Positions 5,899-13,334 of a stretch of DNA of 13,473 bases are shown here, piece by piece. The notes below the pieces were generated by a model, which was not told the DNA's origin, did no database searches, and saw only the letters and a program-made list of their open reading frames with translations. Each line of letters opens with the position of its first letter. Position 1 is the stretch's first letter. Source of the DNA: CAIWHR01 sp035541655. GTDB lineage: Bacteria > Pseudomonadota > Gammaproteobacteria > Burkholderiales > Casimicrobiaceae. The position numbers were made by a program, and so were the translations under genes. The DNA lies in contig DATKMY010000062.1 in the NCBI GenBank assembly GCA_035541655.1, forward strand, positions 1-13,473. The letters run 5' to 3'.

Positions 5899-8115
5899 AT
5901 GCGTCGCCGCAAGCACGTCTTCGGTTGGGCACTGGCGCTCGCGGCTGCCGCATGCTGGATGCTCGCCAGCGTGCCGCGCGCGCAGACGTCGAGCGGCAGC
6001 ATCGTCGAGTACGCGTACGACGTCGTCGGGAACATCGTCGCGATTCAGAGCAGCAGCACGCAGCTGGCCGTCGCGAGCTTCTCGCCGGCATCGGGTCCCG
6101 CCGGCGCCACTGTCGTCATCGTCGGTAGCGGATTCAGTCCAAGCGCGGACCGCGACAGCGTGCGAATCAACGGGGCCGCCGTGTCCGTTGTCGCGGCGGA
6201 GCGGACCCGCCTGACGATCACCGTGCCCTCGGGCGCCACGACGGGACCGATCTCGGTGACCGTCGGTGGCAGCACGATGAGCTCGGCAACCCCGTTCATC
6301 GTGGTGGCCGACTACGGTCCGCCTGCGATCGCGAGCTTCGCGCCGGCGGTGGCCGCGGCAGGCACGACCGTGGCCGTTGCCGGGAGCAACTTCAATCCGA
6401 CGATTGCGAACGACTCGGCGCGCATCGGCCTCGCGGCGGCGACGATCGCCTCGGCGACGAGCGCGAACATGACCGTCACGACGCCCGCCGGGACGGGCTC
6501 CGGGCACATTCAGGTGACGACCCCCAAGGGCAGCGCCGCGAGCTCGGGATTTCTGTTCATTCCGCCGGGCGCGTACGCGGCGAACGCGGTCGTCGCGACA
6601 GCGGCGGGTGCGGTCGACGCAAGCACCACACTGAGCGTCGGTGCCCCGGGCAAGCTCGGCCTGATGGCGTTCGACGTCGTGGCCCCGTGCAGCATCGGCA
6701 TTTTCGGAACGGCGAGCACGCTCGCGAGCGGAACGATGCAATTGCTCGATCCGAGCCGAGCAGTCGTCGCCTCCGCCGCGATCAACACGAGCGGCGCGAC
6801 GATTCCTGTTCGCACGCTCACTCAGTCGGGAACGTACACGGTCGCCGTCATCGCTGGGTCGGCGAGCGGCGGAAGCATCACGCTGGTGCCCGGTGCACCC
6901 GACCTCGTCGTCACGAGTCCGAGCCTCGGCGCGGTCGCCGCGAACCAGAACGGCTCGTACGCCATCCCCGTCGCCTACACCGTCAAGAACATCGGGAGCG
7001 CCGCAACTCAATCGTCGTGGTACGACATGGCGTACCTGTCGATCGACGGGACCCTCGACAACGCCGACCAGCATCTCGCGGGATGGCCCTCGCACACGAC
7101 CGCGCTCGCGCCGGGCTCGAGCTACACGATCACGAGCACGTTCACCACGTCGACGAGCACGCCCGCCGGCAGCTACACGCTCTTCATCAAAGCGGACGGT
7201 CATGGCCCGACGTTCGGCAACGGCACCAATACCGACGCCGGAAGCGTGAGCGAGGGGAACGAGGCGAACAATACGCAGACCCTGTCCGTGACGCTGGACG
7301 GGCCCGACCTCGTCGTCAGCAGTGCGACGGTCGGTACCATCGTCGCCAACCCGAGCGGCTCGTTCGCTATCCCGGTCGCATATACGGTGACCAACCAGGG
7401 TGGCCTCGCAGCGCAGCCGCCCTGGTCCGACATGGCGTATCTGTCGGACGACGGAACGCTCGACAACGCAGATCAGCATCTCGTCGGCTGGCCCGTCCGC
7501 AATGCGGCGCTCGCCCCGGGGGCGAGCTACACGGTCACGAGTACGTTCACCACGACGACGAGCACCGCTGCCGGCAACTACACGCTCTTCATCAAGGCGG
7601 ACGGCCACGGGCCCGCCTATGGCAATGGAACCAACACCGACCGCGGAAACGTTGTCGAAACCAACGACGCCAACAACGCGCGGACGCTGGCGGTCACGCT
7701 CGCGCGCCCCGATCTCGTCGTCACGAGCGCGAGCCTCGGGAGCATCGCGAAGAACTCTAACGGGTCGTATCGGCTGACCGTGACCTATACGGTTCAGAAC
7801 GCGGGCAACGCTGCCGCGCAGCCGAGCTGGGTGGACATGGCATACCTGTCGGTCGACGGAGCGCTCGACAACGCCGATCAACACCTCGTCGGCTGGCCGG
7901 GGCGCAGCACGGTACTCGCGCCCGGCGCGAGCTACACGGTGACGGGTACGTTCACCACGACGACGAGCACGCCGCCCGGCAGCTACACGCTCTTCATCAA
8001 GGCGGACGGCCACGGCCCCGCTTTCGGCAACGGAACCAACACCGATGCGGGCAGCGTGGTCGAGTCGAACGACGCGAACAACACGTGGGCGCTGACGGTC
8101 ACGCTCGCACCTTGA
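5899..8115 (+). CDS. exported protein: one YD motif, two IPT/TIG domains, three CARDB repeats
   Basis: This encodes 738 residues. A basic then hydrophobic signal peptide (RRRKHVFGWALALAAAACW, cleavage near A28) supports the ATG at 5899, preceded by a GGGGGAA site; the upstream in-frame ATG at 5674 is rejected. Right after cleavage lies one RHS-like motif, VEYAYDVVGNIVAI (36-49). Two IPT/TIG immunoglobulin-like domains follow (about 55-136 and 142-223), each opening with the A-x-A/P-G-T-x-V pattern. A beta-rich stretch resembling a PPC-type sandwich comes next (224-333), then three CARDB repeats of exactly 135 residues (334-468, 469-603, 604-738) ending at the stop. No enzyme motif, membrane anchor or sorting signal is visible. 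Such domains usually bind sugars, proteins or cell surfaces. The 32-bp gap to the RHS gene and the shared YD motif suggest a secreted partner, scaffold or adhesin for the RHS protein; this role is inferred. Confidence 0.88.
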   Translation: MRRRKHVFGWALALAAAACWMLASVPRAQTSSGSIVEYAYDVVGNIVAIQSSSTQLAVASFSPASGPAGATVVIVGSGFSPSADRDSVRINGAAVSVVAAERTRLTITVPSGATTGPISVTVGGSTMSSATPFIVVADYGPPAIASFAPAVAAAGTTVAVAGSNFNPTIANDSARIGLAAATIASATSANMTVTTPAGTGSGHIQVTTPKGSAASSGFLFIPPGAYAANAVVATAAGAVDASTTLSVGAPGKLGLMAFDVVAPCSIGIFGTASTLASGTMQLLDPSRAVVASAAINTSGATIPVRTLTQSGTYTVAVIAGSASGGSITLVPGAPDLVVTSPSLGAVAANQNGSYAIPVAYTVKNIGSAATQSSWYDMAYLSIDGTLDNADQHLAGWPSHTTALAPGSSYTITSTFTTSTSTPAGSYTLFIKADGHGPTFGNGTNTDAGSVSEGNEANNTQTLSVTLDGPDLVVSSATVGTIVANPSGSFAIPVAYTVTNQGGLAAQPPWSDMAYLSDDGTLDNADQHLVGWPVRNAALAPGASYTVTSTFTTTTSTAAGNYTLFIKADGHGPAYGNGTNTDRGNVVETNDANNARTLAVTLARPDLVVTSASLGSIAKNSNGSYRLTVTYTVQNAGNAAAQPSWVDMAYLSVDGALDNADQHLVGWPGRSTVLAPGASYTVTGTFTTTTSTPPGSYTLFIKADGHGPAFGNGTNTDAGSVVESNDANNTWALTVTLAP
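6898..8112 (+). repeat. three tandem 405-bp coding repeats (CARDB units)
   Basis: Units run 6898-7302, 7303-7707 and 7708-8112, each exactly 405 bases with no indels between starts. Each encodes PDLVV at the start, then the shared blocks DMAYLS-DG-LDNADQHL, GWP, the Thr/Ser-rich SYT-TSTFTT, YTLFIKADGHGP, and a NGTNTD ending with E-N-x-A-N-N. The most conserved DNA is in the LFIKADGHGP part. The pattern indicates internal duplication. The variable positions lie mostly in the first third of each unit. Confidence 0.9.
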
Positions 8116-8147
8116 CCCGTGCAGCAAGCGCCCACAAAGGCACGCCT

Positions 8148-11100
8148 ATGAAAACCGCGAATGGACCTCGCTCGCCAGCACTGCTCGAAATTGGGGTCGG
8201 CCTTCTCCGAAATGCAACGCCACGCGCTCGGGTCTCCGGATGGTGCTCGGTACTGTCGGCTTGCATTCTGCTGGGCGTCAGCTACGCCGCCGGCGCGAAC
8301 ATGGCCGACTGCATCGGGTCGAACAGCGACGGAGGCCCTCCGGGACAGGCGATCTGCGTGAATCCGATCCCCGCTCCCAGTCCGGGCGCTTCGCCGGGTT
8401 CGTACGATGCCGTCTACTGGAAGTACGCTCTCTGCGACGAAGCGGGCGCGCACTTCCTGCGCGCAAAGGCATGGTGCGAGTCCGCCGGCGGAACATTCAT
8501 GGGTCTGTACGCCAGCCCGAGTTGCGTCGGCAGCAGCATGCCGCCCGTGTTCGAAGGCGGTCTCGCCCCATGGGCCACGGAGTTCGAGAGGAGGCTCCAC
8601 AACGCGTGCGACCTCAACATGTCCGACTCGGGCTGGGGGCAAACGGTCAGCTCGTACAACTGCTGGACCGGGGGACCGCAGACCATCAACAGCGTTCTGG
8701 TCACCGACTTCCGAACGTTCAGCTTCTCGGGAAAGTCACCCGACGCTCAGGGGGCCTGCACCCAACCGTGGGCGGAGCTCGTCCGGGCAGGCCGCTGGCG
8801 CGACGCCAGGTGCCCGCCGGACTACGAGCGGCGGGGCAAGAACGGTGGCGCTCCCAACGACCTCGAATGCTGGAGGATGCCGACAGCGTGCGAAGTCAGC
8901 GCGAGCGGGACCGCCGGAAACGGGGGCGGAGATAGCGTCGGCAACCCCATTCGTCTCGCCGATTGCAGCAAGATTCAGCGCGAGGTCGATATCGCTCCGA
9001 TCGGCAACGGCGGATTGCAATTCGTGCGCACATTCGTGAGCGGCGGCTATTTCGAGCCGTTGCCCGGCCCAACCGAGCAAACCTGGAGCTACTGGCGTCA
9101 CACTTACGCGCGCCGCATCGTTCCGCTCTCCGGCAACACGGCCGCGATGGCAGTCGCACAGCGCGAAAGCGGGGATCTGCGCTACTTCACGCCCGCGGGA
9201 TCGGAGCTCTTCAACGCCGACGGCGCGGCGGCGCGGCTGCAGCGCCTCGTCGACAGCGGCGGAGCGCTGACCGGCTGGACCTATACGACTCCGGAGCTCG
9301 ATGTCGAGCTCTACAGCGCAGCAGGCCAGCTTCTCAGTATCGCGACGCCGGGCGGCCTCGCGCAGTCGCTCAGCTACAGCGACGCCTCGACGCCGGCGAG
9401 CATTGCGCCGCGCGCCGGTTTGTTGATCGGCGTCAGCGACACGTTCGGCCGGGTGCTGCGATTGACCTACGACAGCGTTGCCCGCTTGAGCACGGTCACC
9501 GATCCGGCCGGCAACGTTTACAGGTATCAATACGATTCGGGTGGGCGGCTCTCGGAGGTCACGTATCCCGATCAGACGCAACGCGCGTACGCCTACGAAA
9601 ACGCATCCTTCCCGTTCTTGCTGACGGGCATCGTCGACGAAAACGGCAAGCGTTACGCGACCTATAGTTACGACTCGGCCGGCCGCGCGCAAAGCACGCA
9701 GCACGCGGGCGGGGTCGGGCTCTACACGCTCAGGATTTCGACGACGACCGCGCCGCTCGGGCGCAGCGTTGCCGTCACCGATTCGAGAGGCAGGGTCTTC
9801 AACAACGACTACAGCGTCGCCGGCGGCACGTTCCGGAGGTGGCGGCGCTCTTGCTCCAACTGCGGCGTTGCCATGGAGGAGGACTTCACGTTCGATACGA
9901 ACGGGAATCGAGCTTCGTATATCGCCTTCAATCGGAATCGTACGAACTACACGTTCGATTTGACGCGCAACCTGGAGATCGTTCGCGTCGAAGGGCTGAC
10001 TTCCACCGCGGCCGCGACGACCGCGACGCGTACCATCAGCACTCAATGGCACCCGGTGTTTCGACTGCCGGCCAAAGTCGCCGAGCCGACTCGAACCACG
10101 ACCTACACGTATGACAGCGTAGGCAACATGCTCTCCAAGAGCGTCCAGGCTACAACGGACGCCGACGGCAGTCAGGGATTCAGTGCACCCGTTCAAGGTG
10201 CGCCGCGCATTTGGACCTACGCGTACGGAGAGTATCGTCGCGTTGCCACCGTCAACGGTCCGCGCACCGATGCAAGCGACATCACGACGTACACTTATTA
10301 CGCCGACGACGCGCCCTGCACCGGTTGCCGAGGCCAGGTCCTCGCGATCGCGAACGCGCTCAACCAGGCGACGACCTTCGACAGCTACGATGCCAACGGG
10401 CGTCCGACGCGAATCACCGACAGCAACGGCGTGGCAACGACGCTCGCATACCACCCCCGGGGCTGGCTTGCGTCCAGGATCGTCAACGCGGGGCAATCCG
10501 GCGCCGAGCAGACGACTTACAGCTACGACAGCGCGGGGCAGTTGACCATGGTCACGCTGCCCGACGGCGGTTGGATCGGCTATCAGTACGACGACGCGCA
10601 CCGATTGACCGAGGTAGCGGATAGCGCTGGCAATGTCGTTCAATACACGCTCGACCCCATGGGAAACCGAGTCAAGGAAGACGTCTACGATCCGGACGAC
10701 AATCTGAAGCGGACGCAGTCTCGCGTCTACGATTCGTTGAATCGCCTGCAAAAGGCAATCGGAGGCGTCGATCCGGCGCGCGAAATCGTACAGTATGGCT
10801 ACGATGCCATCGGCAACTTGCTCACGACGCTCGATGCCCTTGGGCGCGCTTCGTCGCAACAATACGATGCTCGCAACCGACTCGTGCAGGTCACCGACGC
10901 CGCGAACGGGGTCACTGGCTACGCGTACGATGGTCTCGACCGGCTGCTCCGTGTCACCGATCCGCGCGGACTCGTCACCCAATACACGTACAACGGCTTC
11001 GGCGATCTCGCTCAGCTCAGCTCACCCGACACGGGCGTGTCGCAATATACCTACGACGACTCGGGAAACCTGCGCACGAAGGTCGACGCCCGCGGCCAAT

Positions 11101-12776
11101 TGACGACGCTCAGCTACGACGCCCTCAATCGCATCGCGAGCAAAGCGAGTGCGAATGGCCCGCTACTTGCCTACACGTACGATCAGGGTGCATTTGCAGT
11201 CGGGAGGTTGAGCACGCTGAGTGACGGCGCGTCGGCAACGCAATGGACCTACGACGCGTTCGGGCGCGCCGTGGCGAAAACGCAGTCGCTGCACGGCCGG
11301 AGTCTGACCGTTGCCTACGGCTATGCGGCGGGCGGCAAGGTGAATCGGATCGTCTATCCATCGGGTCGTGTCATCACCTACGGTTACGATAGCGCGGGTC
11401 GGGCGGTAAGCATCAGCGTCGACGGAGCAAATCTGTTGAGCGGCGCCACCTACGAACCCTTCGGGACGGCAAATGGCTGGCTCTGGAGCAACGGCACGAG
11501 GCACCAACGCGTCTACGACAAGGACGGACGGGTGACGGCGATCGCATTCCCCGGCGAGGCTGCCGATCAACAAAGCTTCGGCTATGACCTGCTCGATCGC
11601 CTCACTTCTGCGGTGCTTGCCGGCGGCGGGATCAATCTGGCGTACTCCTACGATGCAACCGGCAATCGCGCGCTCGAGTTGCGCAATGGAGCCGCGAGCC
11701 AGTACACGATGGCCGGCGCAAGCAATCGCCTGCAGCGGATGGGCGGTGCGACGACGCGAAGCATGAGCTACAGCGCGAGCGGGTCGCTCACGAGCGATCG
11801 AGGGATGACGTTCAACTACGACGGGCGCGAGCGATTGGTTTCGGCCGGGTCGACGACGTATTTCGTAAGCGGCCTCGACCAGCGCATCGAAAAGTCGGGG
11901 CCGGGCGCGAATACGGCGAGCGGGCTCCGGCAGTTCTTCTATGACGAGCGGGGGCGGCTGCTAGGCGAATACGACGGCGGCAACGGCGCGCCGATCGCTG
12001 AGCACATCTACCTGGGTGACTGGCCGGTCGGACTGATGCAGGGAGGTGCGGCGACCTACTACGTGCACCCGGATCAGCTCGGCGCGCCGCGGGTCGTGAC
12101 GCGGGCGGCCGACAATCAGACCATGTGGGCTTGGCAACGCGAGCCGTTCGGGTCGGGGTCAGTGCAGGTGATCGGCGGGTTCGAATACAACTTGCGGTTC
12201 CCCGGACAGTATTACGATGCGGAGACGGGGCTGCATTACAACTACTTCCGTGACTATGATCCGAGTATTGGCAGGTATGTTGAGAGCGATCCGATTGGGC
12301 TCGAGGGGGGAATGAACACTTACGGTTACGTGGGCGGACGCCCACTTGTCAGGATTGATGTCCTTGGATTGGACGAGACAATATGGAGGCCGGGACCGGG
12401 GAGGAAATTGGGCGACGGACCAAGAAACGGAAACTGGTGCGGTGGTAATTGGAGCGGCGGGTGGGCGCCCTCAATTCACGATGGCCAATCCGGACCGCGG
12501 CCCCCAGTCGATGGTTTGGATGACTGCTGCATGGCGCACGACAAGTGCTGGGATGCGTGTGACCGACTGCCACCAGGAGCGCCGCGCGAAGCCTGCGTCA
12601 TCGGGGGATGCGACAAGGCATTCGTGAAATGCCTCGTTGATCTGGGCGATGACTGCACGGTTTGGCAACGCCCCCCTCGTTTGAAAACCGCGAGCGACTC
12701 TCAAGTCTTCCGTGACGATGCAATCCGATACTTCAGTGAAAAGGTTCGCAGATGGCAAGGCGGATTGGGTCGCTAA
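8148..12776 (+). CDS. Sec-exported RHS/YD-repeat protein with phospholipase A2-like C-terminal toxin tip
   Basis: This encodes 1542 residues. The start at 8148 has AAAGG upstream and gives an unusually long n-region before the hydrophobic signal (WCSVLSACILLGVSYAAGA, cleavage near 50). Residues ~53-275 are a cysteine-rich domain with 12 cysteines that I do not recognise. From ~264 a DUF6531-like segment (VGNPIRLADCSKIQREVD, LQFVRTF) leads into about 20 YD repeats (~420-1290), for example YQYDSGGRLSEV and YGYDAIGNLLTT. Two CxxC pairs (C569/C572, C724/C727) interrupt the shell. The RHS core (~1305-1408) has DQLGAPR, YYDAETGLHYNYFRDYDPSIGRYV, SDPIGLEGGMNTYGYVGG and ends at DVLGL (1404-1408). Residues 1409-1542 are the variable tip. 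RHS shells encapsulate and release such tips. No PAAR, VgrG-binding or transmembrane translocation segment is seen, so delivery is probably not type VI. The likely immunity gene follows after 25 bp. Confidence 0.92.
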   Translation: MKTANGPRSPALLEIGVGLLRNATPRARVSGWCSVLSACILLGVSYAAGANMADCIGSNSDGGPPGQAICVNPIPAPSPGASPGSYDAVYWKYALCDEAGAHFLRAKAWCESAGGTFMGLYASPSCVGSSMPPVFEGGLAPWATEFERRLHNACDLNMSDSGWGQTVSSYNCWTGGPQTINSVLVTDFRTFSFSGKSPDAQGACTQPWAELVRAGRWRDARCPPDYERRGKNGGAPNDLECWRMPTACEVSASGTAGNGGGDSVGNPIRLADCSKIQREVDIAPIGNGGLQFVRTFVSGGYFEPLPGPTEQTWSYWRHTYARRIVPLSGNTAAMAVAQRESGDLRYFTPAGSELFNADGAAARLQRLVDSGGALTGWTYTTPELDVELYSAAGQLLSIATPGGLAQSLSYSDASTPASIAPRAGLLIGVSDTFGRVLRLTYDSVARLSTVTDPAGNVYRYQYDSGGRLSEVTYPDQTQRAYAYENASFPFLLTGIVDENGKRYATYSYDSAGRAQSTQHAGGVGLYTLRISTTTAPLGRSVAVTDSRGRVFNNDYSVAGGTFRRWRRSCSNCGVAMEEDFTFDTNGNRASYIAFNRNRTNYTFDLTRNLEIVRVEGLTSTAAATTATRTISTQWHPVFRLPAKVAEPTRTTTYTYDSVGNMLSKSVQATTDADGSQGFSAPVQGAPRIWTYAYGEYRRVATVNGPRTDASDITTYTYYADDAPCTGCRGQVLAIANALNQATTFDSYDANGRPTRITDSNGVATTLAYHPRGWLASRIVNAGQSGAEQTTYSYDSAGQLTMVTLPDGGWIGYQYDDAHRLTEVADSAGNVVQYTLDPMGNRVKEDVYDPDDNLKRTQSRVYDSLNRLQKAIGGVDPAREIVQYGYDAIGNLLTTLDALGRASSQQYDARNRLVQVTDAANGVTGYAYDGLDRLLRVTDPRGLVTQYTYNGFGDLAQLSSPDTGVSQYTYDDSGNLRTKVDARGQLTTLSYDALNRIASKASANGPLLAYTYDQGAFAVGRLSTLSDGASATQWTYDAFGRAVAKTQSLHGRSLTVAYGYAAGGKVNRIVYPSGRVITYGYDSAGRAVSISVDGANLLSGATYEPFGTANGWLWSNGTRHQRVYDKDGRVTAIAFPGEAADQQSFGYDLLDRLTSAVLAGGGINLAYSYDATGNRALELRNGAASQYTMAGASNRLQRMGGATTRSMSYSASGSLTSDRGMTFNYDGRERLVSAGSTTYFVSGLDQRIEKSGPGANTASGLRQFFYDERGRLLGEYDGGNGAPIAEHIYLGDWPVGLMQGGAATYYVHPDQLGAPRVVTRAADNQTMWAWQREPFGSGSVQVIGGFEYNLRFPGQYYDAETGLHYNYFRDYDPSIGRYVESDPIGLEGGMNTYGYVGGRPLVRIDVLGLDETIWRPGPGRKLGDGPRNGNWCGGNWSGGWAPSIHDGQSGPRPPVDGLDDCCMAHDKCWDACDRLPPGAPREACVIGGCDKAFVKCLVDLGDDCTVWQRPPRLKTASDSQVFRDDAIRYFSEKVRRWQGGLGR
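12372..12773 (+). other. phospholipase A2-like toxin tip (domain of the RHS protein)
   Basis: This is residues 1409-1542, directly after the RHS core. It contains the histidine block of secreted PLA2: PPVDGLDDCCMAHDKCW, with the pair C1460-C1461, catalytic candidate H1464, calcium-ligand-like D1465 and C1467, fitting the published C-C-x-x-H-x-x-C signature. Downstream GCDKAFVKC supplies the second block, C1488-D1489-x5-C1495, where D1489 matches the catalytic aspartate. A Gly-rich stretch WCGGNWSGGW (1430-1439) precedes them, where the calcium loop is expected, though its spacing is unusual. Nine cysteines (1431, 1460, 1461, 1467, 1471, 1483, 1488, 1495, 1503) fit a disulfide-bonded protein working outside the cytoplasm. 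From memory, CC-x2-HD-x-C and CD-x5-C resemble Group XII animal enzymes, and GLD-x-CCM-x-HD resembles plant ones. Predicted action: calcium-dependent cleavage of membrane phospholipids at sn-2. Confidence 0.8.
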
Positions 12777-12801
12777 GCCGCCTGCCCGTCACCTTCGATC
12801 C

Positions 12802-13218
12802 ATGAATCCCTTCGCGGTTCCCGTCTTCGCGGTGCTGGCAGTTCTTCCACAGCTGGCTTCGGCAGATCCGCGTGTTGATATTGCGAAGGCCTTTGTGGCA
12901 AACGCTCACACTGGACAGTCCATGCGCGCCGAACAATGGCTGACCAAAGACGTGAGAACGGCAAAGGTCTTTATTGCATTTGGTGGCATCGATGCGCTAA
13001 TACGACAAACGACCGCGAGAGCCGATCGATTCGGAGGGCTTAAGACTGTCGAAGTCATAAGCGCGACTCCTGAGGGTGGCGCACTCTTAGTGAGGATTGA
13101 AGTGCGATTCAATCGCGATGCCGACGACGGCATTGGTTCAAGCGCGGCAGCGGCTGAGCCAATGATTTGGGAGATGCGCGTCGTTCGCGAGGACGGGAGC
13201 TGGAAGTTGCGACTATGA
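12802..13218 (+). CDS. candidate periplasmic immunity protein (NTF2/DUF4878-like)
   Basis: This encodes 138 residues. A clean signal peptide (FAVPVFAVLAVLPQLASA, cleavage near A21/D22) argues for the ATG at 12802 over an in-frame ATG at 12712, which lies inside the RHS gene and would put 30 polar residues first. The mature part starts with a helix (RVDIAKAFVANAHTG), has a central segment with FGGIDALIRQ, and ends in strands closing with EMRVVREDGSWKLRL. That helix-then-curved-sheet pattern with a terminal G-x-WK is typical of NTF2-like/DUF4878 proteins; I do not recognise a specific family. No strong ribosome binding site is visible and the gap to the RHS stop is 25 bp, so it may depend on coupled translation. 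Hand-counted GC over 12841-13140 is 54%, far below the RHS shell. Position, export and composition fit an immunity protein against the exported phospholipase tip; this is inferred. Confidence 0.72.
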   Translation: MNPFAVPVFAVLAVLPQLASADPRVDIAKAFVANAHTGQSMRAEQWLTKDVRTAKVFIAFGGIDALIRQTTARADRFGGLKTVEVISATPEGGALLVRIEVRFNRDADDGIGSSAAAAEPMIWEMRVVREDGSWKLRL

Positions 13219-13334
13219 CTGATGGTGGCTGTCATTGCATAAGTTGACGCCCCCCCGTTCTTCGCGATCCGCCAGATTTTCGTGTTGACGAAAAGCAGTA
13301 CTGGGCCAACCTCGGCCATGGCAGAATCTCCGCC

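Noticed and set aside
8148..8300. Lipoprotein signal (LSAC) in the RHS protein
   Set aside because: LSAC fits a lipobox by letters, but the cysteine sits in the middle of the hydrophobic stretch, with ILLGVSYAAGA still to follow, so ordinary signal peptidase cleavage after AGA is more likely.
8736..10982. 748-codon open frame on the minus strand inside the RHS gene
   Set aside because: It is Arg-rich with no recognisable domains and lies antisense to a clear RHS protein; this is a typical effect of high GC. Similar antisense frames at 5779-8127, 2851-4029 and 281-1363 were dismissed for the same reason.
8148..12776. RHS protein as a type VI secretion effector
   Set aside because: No PAAR domain, no VgrG, Hcp or EagR gene, and a Sec signal peptide at the N-terminus.
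12712..12801. Longer start for the putative immunity protein overlapping the RHS gene
   Set aside because: It would place 30 polar residues before a clean signal peptide and lies in another frame of the toxin tip.
13215..13235. Possible terminator after the immunity gene (ATGAC / GTCAT dyad)
   Set aside because: The stem is only 5 bp with an 11-base loop and no T-run follows.
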